DNA of 64,000 bases from Scleroderma bovista (lineage: Eukaryota > Basidiomycota > Agaricomycetes > Boletales > Sclerodermataceae): NCBI GenBank assembly GCA_037178675.1, contig JAYMGJ010000252.1:1-64000 (forward strand), given 5' to 3'. The notes beneath the pieces were generated by a model that did not search any database, was not told where the DNA came from, and saw only the letters and a list, made by a program, of their open reading frames with translations. Numbering within the stretch: position 1 is the stretch's first letter; every line of letters starts with the position of its first letter. Shown here piece after piece: positions 9,719 through 21,931 of this stretch. The position numbers and the translations under genes were made by a program.

Positions 9719-12700
9719 TCATACACAACCAAGTCTACCATACATTTGACATTGCTTTGCTGCATAGCATGCTCTCCCCATCTCTCCGCTCATATTAGCC
9801 TCCTCCTTCTGATCTCTCCAAAGTGTTTCCCTATACGAAAGAAATTGTCTTGTCCAGGTGGCTTCACATGTCAATAGTTTTACCTCTTCGTCCCACCTGT
9901 CTCGCAATGCTTTCACCCTCAACCAATGCACCCGGTAAACTATACATGTCAGCTGGTGTTAACATGAGGAGCAATCATCTTACATTCAGACATCCAATCA
10001 TTGACTTCTGTATCCCGCAGCACATCCATTGTCCAAAACCAGGCCAAAGTGTCATCCCTATGACCCCTTGCATTTGGGTCGGCAATGGTTGCACTGATCT
10101 TTAGGTCTTCTTTCCTCAACATTTTGTATCGGTTCAATGTGTTGCCGCTTGCATTCAATGCTATCATTTGTTTCCGGCACCGACGATATATTGCCGCATG
10201 CCGCTGCACTTTCACATCGGCACTACCCACCTTCCCCCAGGCCCTCGTAGTCATATTGTATGTCCCGGCATGTCTGACGTTGGTCCGGAAGATGACTGCC
10301 TTGTGTGCCAGCGAAACCCTTAGTTCATGTAGAGCATCGTTGGCCTGACCTTCCCTCAATCGTAACTCCTGATCCACCATGGTTAAAAGCCCCAACCTAT
10401 CAGCTTGCTGCATCCCCAGGTACGACGGCAAGGGCAGTACCACAGCATCCGAGTAGTTGGGATCTTGTGGGTGGAATGTGTCTGAAAATACATCTTCACC
10501 ATCACCTTCATTGATGTCCGTTGTGGAAATGAGATTATCCGAGATGTCCTCATTCCAATCTTCGCCTAGAAATTGGGAAGCTGATTCACAGAGCCGATCA
10601 ATTTGCATCTGCAGGCGGTCCTGCCGGCGGGCAATAGACAACCTTTGTGTTTCCGTCGCCCTTGCATGAATGTGGCGGACATCTATGGCCAAAATAATTT
10701 GTGATTCTTCGGCTTTCAATACCCTTGCCATCCATGTTGCTGCCCCACGCATACGACCATCTGGTCCCTGATTACTTATAATATCCATTTCGATCGACTT
10801 CGTTGTTTGAGCTGTCATTATAATACATCAAATTTGTTTGAAATCAGCCAAGCAAGTAAATACCTTTTTCCAGCTGCACCTCAAATATGTCCATTGATTT
10901 TGGATCAGTAGCCCTATTCTCCAAAGCCGATTTCTCTTGCTGTGCCCAAAGCTCATGCAACTCGACCGGAACCCTTGTATCAAGCTCCGCAAATGCTCCT
11001 TCCGCGGACATCAGTGCCTCTTGAGCATTCTTCAATTTTCTTTTCAGGGAGATGGCTGTGCAATATGTCGTTGGCATACTTCACCCAAAATCTGCAAGAT
11101 ATTGTGATACCACTCACGCATCCGCACCATCTTTAAGAAGTTGTTGTCATTCATTTGAAAATCAAGCAGCTCCTGTCTATGCGGCGTTGCCATTCCGCGG
11201 GCCGATGGCGAAATGATGTTAAGAGAGGACCAGAGAGTCTCCATAATTTCACCATCGACGCGGCCTACACCAGAAATGAAATTGGGAGCATATCGGGTGA
11301 AACATTCTGCCTTGTGACCATGTACATGCCAGAGCCCAATGCTAGGTTGAATCCATAGCCCAGGTGGTAAGGATATAAAATTGTTTGCTTCTAGCCGGCG
11401 CTTTAGGTTTTTGCTGTATTGGCAATTGATGTCATAAAAGGTTATGACTTTTTGTTGCGGATCCATCCCATGTTGCACGGCATGTGCCAGAGCATAATCC
11501 ATATTTACCTGCCTATCTTCCTGTTAGGGTGGAATGCATGCAACATGTCGGCACATACTGCTCTCCCTTCTGAAAGTCAACCATTGCATGGGGTACAAAG
11601 CATCCATGCCGCGCACATGCACACCCGCCAATTCCAGTAGATGCCAGCTGATTTCTTTTAGCATTTGCCTGGTTTACTGCTTGATGGTTGCTACAGTCAG
11701 ATTTCTGTGAATTCCATTACAATGCTGAACCGTATTGTAAACATGTGCAATCACAAACCTCGACCCAGTTCAATGTTCCGGCCAGATAATCCTTATATTC
11801 CAGCATTGTAACCATGAATCCCATTCCGTCCATGAGCCAAACTTCATTAGCTGAATTCTTTGGCCGCATATGCTCGGCCTTGAAGTTTCCATCCATCACG
11901 ATGGTCCTAGAATATTTCCACCTATATCATGCAGCTGCTCAATAAGTACAAGTAAAAATAAAACATTACTTACTCCGAGAGGTCTACATCTTCACTGGAT
12001 GGAATGTTTACTCCTGGTTGTGGGCATGCCGGACAGAACAGCACCAATTCCCCCCTCTTGGGATCAGGAGATCCTGGATGAAAACCTTGCCATTTCAACA
12101 GCTTTAACAGCCTCCACATCCTCGACACCCTGAGTAGCTCTCTGTATCTGTTCTTGGATCAGTGTTGGTGGTGTCATCGGGTCCTTAATATCATGCTTTG
12201 AACTCACCGGTACAAGGCTGGGAAATGCATTGGATGTGACTCGCCGAAGCTTGCTGTAATAATTCATGGCAGAGGTGCCGCACTCCACATTATCCATAAT
12301 GAAGTCATCCAATACTTGGAAGGTGAATACAGTCCTAGGTTCCTTTGTAGTTGCCGGGAAGAGTCCTGCTTTGACCAACTGCAAATGCAAAGCTCCTGCA
12401 TCTGGACAGTTACAATACCTCACATCGCAAAAATGTACCCCAGATGTATGCACTACAGTTAGGCAAGACCTGTCCGTTCCTCCAGAAAGATGATGTGGTC
12501 TTGGTTGGTCCTGAATATCCTCCCATTCATCCTCAACATCACCAGCAATGTCCTCACCATCCATCCTGCCATTCGGACGCGGATCCCCACCATGGCCGAG
12601 GTGTACCACCAACCCAGCCTTCTAAATGAGTTGTTGCTGTATGCCACGTAGAATTGATGACTCACCAGTCATAACGATGATTCCTCAAAGAATGTACCGT

Positions 12701-13241
12701 TCCATTGGTCCACCCGGTGGAAGGGCCGCAACTTGTGTTCCTTTCTGCAACAGGAACTGCAGAGCAAGGGCCGGTGGATGCATTCGGCGCATCTGTACGT
12801 GCCATCTCCTTGACACAACATGCAGACCCTTGGGTGAGGGGGTGCCTCCATGTCCAGAAGGACCTGGAGGTACCTCTGCTTGTATGGCAACCATGCCAAT
12901 AAGTAACTGTCCTATTATGCCTTCAGGAGGACATGGCAAGTGCAGGATCGGAATAAATCACACACCTGATTCTTTGACACACCTGTTCTCTTTCGGGGTG
13001 GAAGATCATCCATGGAAATGTATGGCTGGCCATCATCTGGAAACAGTTGGGATTGTTCTAATCCTATAGATGCTGACTGGGTTGGAGTGTCATTTGAAGG
13101 AGCTTTTCCATGACGGGCCTTCTTTCGGGGCGTTGCCTTCACCATCTTATCAATAGATCCCCTCCTTGATTTGAATGCCTGCCATGTTACATGAACCACC
13201 GGAGTAGAGCTACCAGCAGGTTGTATCTTGGACTTTGCCAT
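9719..13241 (-). pseudogene. KDZ transposase 1 with CxC2-type zinc cluster, one in-frame stop
   Basis: A many-exon gene starting MAKSKIQPAGSSTP at 13241. In order: a basic N-terminus; a CxC2-type cysteine cluster (VCMLCQ, YRCAEC, LLCSSCCRKEH; ~12840-12720); a DGARC-independent linker with VVHLGHGGDP; FCPACPQPGVNIP near 12000; VMDGNFKAEHM near 11890; CARHGCFVPHAMVDF near 11590. The KDZ RNase H-like core follows: aspartate in ITFYDINCQY (~11433), histidines in GLWHVHGHKAEC, glutamate in RVDGEIMETLW. The C-terminal region ends HWLRVKALRDRW...(last exon 9931-9719). Compared with the intact paralogue at 26198, a TGA stands at 12669-12671 where an arginine is expected (LRD motif), just before a GTGAGT donor; CGA to TGA is the likely change. 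All catalytic residues remain, so this looks like recent inactivation. Confidence 0.8.
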
Positions 13242-13662
13242 GAGTGGTATCTGATGAGGAAATCCCTGCACAAAGTCTTTCCACATTGTATCTCACTGAA
13301 GCCTCATTGAAACAGCATGGACAGTGATCGGAAAGGGATCTTTGGATCTGCCGATTTGGATCTAGCTTTTGTAATATGGACTTGAAGATCAGGCACCAAT
13401 GCAAAAATCCCATATATGGTGGCCGCTACTGAATTAGATGCTAAGTTAAAGTCCGGAAATAGCTTGTTAGCTGCCGAACAACATAGCCGGCCCCAGAAGT
13501 AGCTAGCTCACCAATGGACTTTCCAAAAGAGGTCGGCGTGGAGGAATTGAACACTAATTGACATGGGAGAAACAATAGCTCGGGAATCCTTCAACAAAGT
13601 GTCCGGGACTTCTCTAGCACAGCACCACTCAAAAAAGTATCTAAGTCTACTCAACATACAGC
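13242..13662. other. Intergenic between divergent KDZ 1 and small gene; no gene seen
   Basis: This 420-base gap between the KDZ start (minus) and the ATG at 13663 (plus) presumably holds two promoters. I see no distinct TATA box. Words such as GTCCGGAAATAGC and AGCCGGCCCCAG occur near 13450-13500. Confidence 0.3.
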
Positions 13663-14535
13663 ATGGCCCGCAGTCGTTCATCCAGCAGATCTATGGAGAA
13701 TCCTGATACAGAAGATGAGCAAGACCATTCTTCTGACTCGTCGGGCACAGAGGCACCACAAAATGTGGTAAAAACAAAACTCCGGGATGATGAGGTCGAG
13801 GTCCTTGAGGAAGCCTTGGAAGACTGGAAGGCAGCTGACAGCAACCAAAGGAAAGGTATGAAGAATGCCATGAAGGCAAAAATCAAAAATCTCCCTGCCA
13901 ATAGCACACTCAAAGGACACGAATGGGAGAAGAAAAAAAAAGTGCGCCCCATTTCCATAACTTCACATGGACTACTGATGCATCAGTGATATCAGGCAAT
14001 TAAAAATTGGTTGTATAACCACAGCCGAGCCCGTGCCCGAAAGGCCCTAGTAAAGTATGGACGTAGGTGGACTGCCAGATCAGTCGTAATGAAGTCGAAG
14101 AAAAAAGAAATCGAAGCCGAATTCGAACGGGCCGGAATTGCCCAAGGAAGCACAGGCATGATTAAAGGCTACCAAAAGGCGGTAGGATGCATCATGGGGA
14201 AGCTCACCCAGGAGGAAAGGGATGCTGCGGCAAAGCAGGCTGATGAATGGAACGAGGAGCAGCCGCCGGCAGAGGTCCAGGCCGAGTAAGTTTGACATGT
14301 TATCTCAACAATTATTCATCTGCAAACAGAATGGCCGAGACAAAAGGCCGACAATATGTCAAACAGTTTGCGCAGGAAATGTGGCGGCAGTGTGGGATGC
14401 GGGTGGTTGTGATGGCAGCATGGAAGGGCCGGAATGGTCAGCCCATGATGGGAATGTATGCAGGTGATTCAGTCACGGACCCTCGTAAAAGTGGGTCATC
14501 GGACGTGTACAAATGCCTGCAAAGGTGGGTCTAGC
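13663..14535 (+). CDS. Small acidic/basic protein, paralogue of the N-terminal half of the 17002-19901 gene
   Basis: Three exons: from ATG 13663 to a GTGCGC donor after GHEWEKKKK; then AIKNWLYNHSRARARKALVK to PAEVQA; then MAETKGRQYVKQFAQEMWRQ to a stop at about 14535. It starts with a Ser/Arg-rich and acidic tail (EDEQDHSSDSSG). Two helical blocks follow, one with a lysine-rich patch (MKSKKKEIEAEFERAG), and LTQEERDAAAKQADEWNEEQ. The last two parts match the minus-strand gene at 17002-19901 (LSKEKKREAEKVAVKWNQEG; GMRVVVMAAW against GVHAVMLAGY). The gene ends where that homologue continues, and a GGCC array starts eight bases later, so it may be 3'-truncated. A nucleic-acid-binding role is plausible from the charge pattern only. 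Confidence 0.6.
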
Positions 14536-14542
14536 CGGTGCC

Positions 14543-16625
14543 GGCCGGCGTACGCAGCATAGCAACGGCCGGCGAGATCAGACTATGCAAATACAGGTGC
14601 GGCCTGCATATCAAAATATGGAGCAAGATATTGTAAATATGGTACAGACTGAATGCATGGATGATTGTAGATAGAGGGTCGGCCGTGGACCTAAGAAAGC
14701 TGCACATGGAGTAAGGGCCGGTTGGATTGGCGATATCACACCTGACGTAGGTATGGTACCGGCCTACATATTGATGCATTGTATATGTAGTACAGGCCGG
14801 TTGAATGTCGGATGTGAGAGAAATGTGATTATGGGTTCGGCCGAGTGAATCAATATGGTAAATAAGGGAAGGGCCGCCTCATAATCAAAACCTCTGACGG
14901 ATGTAGCCATCGCACCGGCCGAGGAAGTGGAAGGACGTAGAGATGGTACAGGCCGTGAGAGGGGTAAGTACAATAGGTATTGTAGCTATTGGATCGGCCG
15001 GATACGACATCACGTGCGGGTATGGTATGGGCCGGGGGAAGTAGATATTGTAAACTTGGGAGGGCCGTCTATGTGTAATCTTGACGGGAATATGATTATT
15101 GGTCCGGCCGAATGATAGTCACATGGTCAATATGGTACAGGCCGCCTCAGGCAAGAATGTTGCAACATATGAGATGATGAATCGGCCGGAGGAGGTAGAT
15201 ATTGTAAACATGGTAGGGGCCGCCAGTGTGAAAATCTACCAGGTAACATAGTTAAGGTACCGGCCGCGGATATGGAGAAGTGTAAATATGGTACAGGCCT
15301 GGCTTCCCAATGTTGAGAGTAATGGAGATATGGTATCGGCCGGCCCACGTGCTATTGCATACGTAGGCCGCATAGGCAGAAATCTTTACAACAAATGTGG
15401 TTATGGGACCGGCCGGAGGAGGAAACTGCTGTAATCCTCGTAAAGGCCGGTGAGAATGAATTGATTTTGGGCCATGTAAGTGTAGGGCCGGCCAGTAGGA
15501 GGAATATTGTAAAGACGTTACCGGCCGCCTGAATTCACAATTTTGAGAGCCATGTAGGTATGGTATCGGCCGGGCCCAGGTGCTATTGCATATATGATGT
15601 ACGCCGCTTCGGCGCACAATCTTCCAACCAACGTGAATGGTGGCCCGGCCGGTAGTGGAATATGCCGCACCCATGGTAAGGGCCGGGGAGGGTGAATTGA
15701 ATGTTGGTCATGTAGATGTATGGCCGGCCGGCTTGAGGGACATTGTAACGACGGTACAGGCCGCCTGACTTCACAATTTTGAGAGTCATGTAGGTAGGGT
15801 GTCGGCCGGGCCCAGGTGCTATCGCATATATAATGTAGGCCGCTTCAGCCCAAGATCTTCCAACCGACGTGGATGGGGGCCCGGCCGGAGGTAGAAAGTG
15901 CTGCAATCATGGTAAGGGCCGGGAAGGGTGAATTGACTGATGGTCATGTAGGGGTAGAGGGGCGGCCGGCCTGAGGGACATTGTAAAGATGTTACAGGCC
16001 GCCTTACTTCACATGTTTGAGAGTCATGTAGGTATGGTATCGGCCGGGCGCAAGTGATATTGCATACCTAATGTAGGCCGCTTGGGCAAAAGATCTTCCA
16101 ACCAATCTGGATGTTGGCCCGGCCGGCAGTGGAAGGTGCAGCAATCATGGCAAGGGCCGGCAGGAGTGAATTGATTGTTGGTCATGCAGAGGCTGGAGCG
16201 GCCGGCATGAGGAACATGGTAAAGATGTTACAGGCCGCCTGACTTCATATATTTGACAGTCCTGTAGGTATGCTATCGGCCGGCCCACGCGCTATTGCAT
16301 ATATAATGTAGGCCGCTTGGGCAAAAAATCTTCAAAAGTTTTTGTCTATGTAAATGTAGGACCGGCCGGCATGACGAATGATTGCAGATATGCTATGGGC
16401 CGCCTGGCTTTACAATTCTGAGAGTATCGTAGCTCATGGACCGGCCGGTGGAAGGCGTATTGTAAATATGCCGCAGGCCGCCCGGATGTAACATACTCCA
16501 GGTACATAGTATCGGCCGGGCGAATCCACATCAGTGATTAGTAGGTTGGGGACCGGCCGGGGTGTGCGTGACTGGGATTCATTGCGGATGTGGTCCTGGC
16601 CGCCCCATCCTCTTATTGGATCGGC
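14543..16625. repeat. Phased GGCC array 1 (spacing 34/44 bp, ~78-bp dimers)
   Basis: About fifty GGCC sites, nearly all in CGGCC or GGCCG context, are spaced in two classes. From 14681: steps of 35, 45, 34, 44, 33, 45, 34, 45, 34, 33, 43, 34, 44, 34, 44, 34. Between sites recur words such as GGTACAGGCCGCC, ATTGTAAATATGG and GTAGGTATGGTATCGGCCGG. From ~15300 to 16330 a ~290-base higher-order unit (GGTATCGGCCGG, CAGGTGCTATTGCATA, ATCTTCCAACC, GTGAATTGA) is repeated four to five times. No open frame is credible. The same architecture appears at 29884-30460 and 33058-34590. Confidence 0.9.
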
Positions 16626-17001
16626 CGCAGGTGTGACTCATTGCAAATGGAGTACAGCCTGTTCTATCCCAACACATAGGACTGGCTTTGCTGTGCAACA
16701 ATGGTACCTGTAGATCAGCCGGGCTATGTAGTACAGCCCATCCCGCAACAAGCAAGCTATGGGACCAGTGCTGGGACCTTTTGTATGAATGAAGTGTGGG
16801 CCATACCTTTGGACAAATGTCATCAGGAATCCTACACACTAATCCGTCCAATGTTGAAATGTAACATACAAGTAATGATCGTAGTCCGTATACAGTATAT
16901 TGGTAGTTGACAATGTACAACTACAAGTAAAGATGGCGATGTGCGTAAATAGTCCAGTGAAGTCGAACACAAAACAAGGCTGGCGAGAATGGAAAGATGA
17001 C
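16626..17001. other. Spacer, no gene seen
   Basis: Unique-looking sequence between the array and the stop codon of the minus-strand gene. Short frames on the minus strand show no motif. Confidence 0.35.
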
Positions 17002-19901
17002 CTACAACGAGCCGCGGAGTTTCCTCGCAACCTTACGGACGCGGTTGGAGGACCTGGTCTTCTTTGACACAGCTGTCTTCTTTCGCTTTGACGGTCCAGG
17101 CCGGCCCTCTGATTCCAGTTCATCGCGCTCGCTACTGTTGGAGGTGGATGGGACGGAAGACAGTTCACGCGCCTTTCTTTTTTTCCCCTTTTTTTTCTCC
17201 TTCGCCGTTTCGGCCTCCCCTTGCTTGGAGCCTTCATCCACCGTCTTCGTAGCTTCCCGTTTTTCCTCTTCGTCCTTTCGTTTCTTCTCCTGTTCCTCCT
17301 GCCTCTCTCGTTCTTCCTCCTGCCTCCGTCGCTCTTCCTCTTCCTCCTGCCTCCGTCGCTCTTCCTCTTCCTCCTGCCTCCGTCGCTCTTCCTCTTCCTC
17401 CTGCCTCCGTCGCTCTTCCTCCTGTCGCTCTTCCTCCTGTCTCTTTTCCTCCTCCTGCCTCTGTTCTTCCTCACGTCTTTGTCTCTCCTCATCCTGTCGT
17501 GTTTGCTCCTCCTCTTGTCTCCTCTTTTCCACCTGGGCATGTCTCATTTCCTCCTCTTCCTTCCTCTTTCTTGCCTCCTCATCCACACTTTCTCCACCTA
17601 CAGCTGGTTCAGCCAGTATCACCTGATCTAGCCGTGAACAAATGCCATCCACCTCCGCAAACACTCTTTCCACCTGCCGGACTCCAAGCAATGACGAATA
17701 TAAAAACTCGGGGGCCGCTCTTTGCTCCCCATCTTCGGGTTGCTCCATCTCCTGGGCACTCCAGCAGTCGCGAATCAGAAGGCCCAGTCCCAAGACTACC
17801 GCGGTGCCGTAGTTGCGTGATTTCCACGGATAGCTTTTCAGCTCTGTAAGCGCCGCCTGGAAAGAATCTTCCGACTTGTGAATGTCCTCGGGCAGATATG
17901 TTTGCTGCCAGGACCAGCTGGCCCATCGCGGAAGCGATGGTCGTGGCTCCTCAGACGGTTCCTGCGGTTGGTGTTAGTAAAGAACACAACAGACCAATGC
18001 CAATAATTCATACAAAAGGTGGAAGGAGATACATCTTCTCCAACATTGCAACATATCGGGGATCAGTCGAGAGACCGCGAAGGAACGTGCCGCGATCGTC
18101 TTTATGAGCGGCTGGGCTCGAAGGTTCAACGGCGGAAGGCTTCTTGACAAGCCTTGGCAGAGGTTGAGCCTTACTGCCGCTCGAAGACCCAACTGTACCT
18201 TTCGCATGCGAGGACTTTTGAGCGGTGGATCCGCTCGGAGGACCAGCGTTGCGTTTCGTAGCAGTCGAACTACCGCCAGGACGCCTAGGACTACGACGAG
18301 TTCCGTTGTCGCCGTCGTCACTGCCCTCGTCATCTTCATCTTCATCTTCGCTCTTGTTTCCGCCGTAGTCATCGTCGTCATCACCATAGTCCGAGGAATC
18401 GCGATCAATCTCGACATATGCTCTCTTGCGTACTCGGCGCTTGGGCTTTTCGTTGGACGGGGCCGGCATATCATCGGGTTTAGCACCAATGAAACGCAGC
18501 ACCACCTCGTTATCCTTTTCTCTCTGTTCCCAGTGGCGCCAGAGTTTGTCGACGTTCGATTTTGTGAGTTTGGAAGGGTCGCGGATAAGAAAGCCGTCGG
18601 GGTAGCAGGAGTCGTCGATGTACTCTTCTGGATTCTTGGTTAGTAGCAACCAAGGCACCAAGGCCCTGGAAGATCTGGTGAATTTCGCTGGGTAATTGGT
18701 ATCAATCAATCGGAGCGAGCACGCGTTAATCAGGGAGACCTTACCATATGCCTTCTTGAATATCTCCCTCACCAAAAGCTGCTGCGATTTCAGCTTCAAG
18801 CCGAGTCGACTTGGAAGCCTCGGATTACCCGATCGATCCACCAGGACTTCAGGAATTGTTTCATCGTCGTCCTCCTCGGACGACCCCCCGCTCTCATCAG
18901 ATTCTGTTTAAGTTGTATGAGTAGAGAAGCATTTGGACCTAATATGACGTACCACGATGCAACAGATATTCTGCAATAAGATCGGCGCCTTCCGTCGCCC
19001 ATTTCTTGGCCTCGCTCGAATGGGTCGAGAACGCCTTTGACTGAGATTCGGGGGGATCCGTTTCGAAGCTACAGGCGATGAGTGCGAAGGTTATCTTGTA
19101 AGTAAACCGAAATCAACGTACATAGAGGTCGCCATGCCCGCATGTTTCTCGTAACCCGCCAACATGACGGCGTGGACCCCCATCGTACGTCTAAGCACTC
19201 CCAAGAATTCGTTTGTCACTTTTTTGAGGTTCTTTTTGCGATAGCTAGAATATAGATGCGTGAAAATGAAGACTGGATGAATGAAAAAACGCTCACACCA
19301 CCTGTTGCTGCTTTGGTGCCCCCTCCTGATTCCACTTGACGGCAACTTTCTCAGCTTCCCTCTTCTTCTCCTTCGACAGCCCATCAAACCATTCATGGGC
19401 AGTTTTGGTCCTCTTCCCGAAAGTGGACTTATCCTTCTGGTCCCTGGAAGACTTGTCGAGAGCGTCCAGTTCGTCCTTGAAAAGTCGACCAGCCGCTCTG
19501 AAGGCATCCCATTCTCTCTTGTATTCGCCAGCTTTCTGGGGCCGAGCGGCTGCCTCACGCTCCTCGGCAGAAATCCTGGTGCGATTGTTCCTCGTCTCCA
19601 AAGCTTCCATGGCGGCCTCTTCATCTTCGCGATCCGAATCAGAAAGACGTTTGATGAATTCCTTCCTGATCCCCTGGAAGCCGAGTAAGTAATAAACTAG
19701 CCAGTGGATTTAATATTTTTAGTTACTCACTGCGCGAATGCTGTCTGGCAGCATAAGGTGATTGGCCTGGGGAGTTTTCAAGATTTGATCCCGACAATCG
19801 CGCAGGATCTGCGACCGAGCCTTGGCGTCGCCCCGTTGGGCGATATACTGAGCTCGATGATCCGCGAGGATCTTTGCAAACACGACAGTCCAGCAGGCCA
19901 T
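17002..19901 (-). CDS. Large charged nuclear-type protein with acidic tract and E/R-rich coiled coil
   Basis: Multi-exon gene from MACWTVVFAKILADHRAQ (ATG at 19901). In order: a helical N-terminus; IRKEFIKRLSDSDRED followed by a charged block (RTRISAEEREAAARP, GEYKREWDAFRAAGRLFK, TAHEWFDGLSKEKKREAEK); a short conserved exon (RRTMGVHAVMLAGYEKHAG); a domain at 18841-18500 (LIDTNYPAKFTRSSRALVPW, GFLIRDPSKLTKSNVDKLWR); an acidic tract (DYGDDDDDYGG, EDEDEDDEG, ~18380-18320); a Ser/Pro-rich linker; and at the C-terminus about 100 residues of RRRQEEEEE-type coiled coil (17560-17260), a lysine-rich KKKGKKRKAR signal and KTRSSNRVRK. It is a full-length relative of the gene at 13663. Charge pattern and nuclear-localisation-like runs suggest a chromatin protein; no named domain is recognised. 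Exon borders are approximate. Confidence 0.6.
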
Positions 19902-20297
19902 TTGAGAAGAGTATGATCGAAAATCAACGACGAGAGACAAACCCTGAATCAAATTTGAACCATCACGTGATAGCATCAAGTAGCTCCGATTTTGCGATTG
20001 GCTCACCTAGTATTTACAACTGTCTGCCAGTATCGAAGTTACATATGGTCAAATCCGTTAGGGAATCATAGAATCGATCTAGTTATCAAGCTCGCTCGCA
20101 CAACGTATACAGATAAAGCAACTAAATCCAGCCAAGTTTCAGCTATCGCGCGACAGCATCGGATGGCTCCGAGACCGGCCAGTATCAAAGTTACGTACGG
20201 TCTAATCTGTTCGGGAACCGTAAACTCGTCATTCGATAATCACACCTGGCACCACGTTTGTAGATTAAGTGAAAACTAAGTAACCAAGCTTGAGTAA

Positions 20298-21931
20298 CTA
20301 AGGAAGTTCGCACACGCTAGCCCTCATCCATCCACCTTGGCCACCGTTCGATTTGAGCAAAGTAGCCCCCTTGGGACGTTCCACAGTCATCGTATGCGGC
20401 CAGGCCCGCCTGGCGTTGCCGTCATACCCACATCTCGGATACACACACTCGTACATATACCCACCATCCCGGGTTTGCACAGATGCCCATTTCTGAACTG
20501 CTCCACACTGGGGACACTGCATTGGCAGCTCCACGCCCCAAGGCTGGTAGTCGCGATGCGCCCAAACATATTTGACGACTTCCAAAACGTTCGCGTCTCC
20601 CTGATCACCTAAAGAGAAATGCACAACGCCAGTGTGCATTCCAAGGTGCGCGGACTCCTTCAGAACATGCTCCAGAGCATGGGTAAAGTCGAAGCCATGA
20701 ATCACGACCGACTTGGTGACTCGCATCAACGCTTCCGCGATATTGACGGTTTGTAGACGGGGGGCATCAAATGCCAGAGCGTTAGATACGTGAAATCTGG
20801 AATAAATAGGGTAGGCTAGGAGGATATCGGACGACCGAAAATACTTACTCGGTTAGGGTGCTGCGCATCCTATTAAAGCTCTCCTCGTTGTTCACAACGG
20901 AACCGCAGGCAGCGATATACATCATACTTCCGCGGACGACCTGCTGGAATGGTGTAAGGAGTTCACGAAGGAACTGTACGTAAGTCAGCGTCAACGAAGG
21001 AAAAATATATACGTTTAATCACTCACGCTATCAACAGGAGCAGCAGTTACAACGCCTGATTCATCCGGACCGATGAATAAATCCCCGGTGTCCTCGTCAC
21101 TATGGTCAGTGAGAATCAAGACAACGCGATTATACTCCGTTTTGAGTTCCTGCATCAACCTTTCGGCACGGAGAGCGTACTCCGCCGTCGCTTCCGCTGT
21201 ACCAAACTCGAACGGTATGTCGATGACGTCCAGACCGCCGTTGGGAAAGTAGTCCGCCATGCTTTGATGGATTATTCCTGCATGGAACGTAGATACGATC
21301 GACGCCAAGTAGAAGTGGATGAAGAGCGTCCGGGGAGCGAGAATGCGTCCGCAGGTCGCTAATTCGAACCTTCCCGATACCTGTAGAAAGTCCGGCAGGA
21401 TCTGATGTCCGCTCCTCGTAAATCCCTGCGGAGTTTGATACCGGTCAATGTCCTCGAAGGTTGGGGGAAAACTCATACTCACAATATATGGTCCGTATTG
21501 CTTGGCACGTTGACCGACCAGCAAATGACACGATACGCACCGGAAGTGGACAGAATCTTCGTTTACCACCTGCCGGTGTGTTTCTGGGACCCGTATACAT
21601 CTTGTACACATAGCGCGAGGGCAGTCGTTGCACTTGTACAGGAATCCGCCGTCCTGGCATAGGAAACAAAACTAATATACGTTAGACGCGCGTCAAATGT
21701 AGCATAATCTATTACCATTGGTCCTGAAAGTTGTAGGGTTGTAGCGGGAGCCCGTTTCATTGGAGGGATAACGATGGTTGGGGCTTTGCCACGGGCCGAG
21801 TTCTTAATCGACTCCTTGATTTGCTGAGCCTTTGCTTGCTGCGCACATATTTGGCGGCGAGGCGATGTGATCTCAGCACGCGGGGCCTTGCCACCTGAGC
21901 TCTTCTTGGCTGTTTGCTTCGTGCGAGCCAT
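20298..21931 (-). CDS. Protein with histone H3-like N-terminal tail and cysteine-cluster domains
   Basis: ATG at 21931 opens MARTKQTAKKSSGGKAPRAE, identical to the histone H3 tail at A1-A7, K9, S10, G12-R17 (after Met removal), with K8 for R, S11 for T and A18 for K. Exon 1 (21931-21716, 72 codons) continues with a basic linker repeating ARGKAP. Exon 2 (21653-21483) holds a zinc-binding candidate: YKCNDCPRAMCTRC, then FRCVSCH. Exon 3, from 21425, has a conserved body (FPNGGLDVIDIPFEFGTAEA, RVVLILTDHSDEDTGD). Later exons read QFLRELLTPFQQVVRG and FHVSNALAFDAPRLQT. The last exon ends with a zinc-ribbon-like MQCPQCGAV...YMYECVYPRCGY and a stop at 20298. No histone fold is present, so it is not a histone. 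The tail could recruit H3K4/K9 readers or writers; function is otherwise unknown. It lies upstream, same strand, of the charged gene at 17002-19901. Confidence 0.75.

Noticed and set aside
17221..17631. Leucine/phenylalanine-rich plus-strand frame resembling a membrane protein
   Set aside because: It is the complement of the glutamate/arginine-rich coiled coil of the minus-strand gene.
21860..21931. A true histone H3 gene fragment
   Set aside because: After residue ~18 the similarity ends, no histone-fold sequence follows, and the frame continues through spliced exons of another protein.
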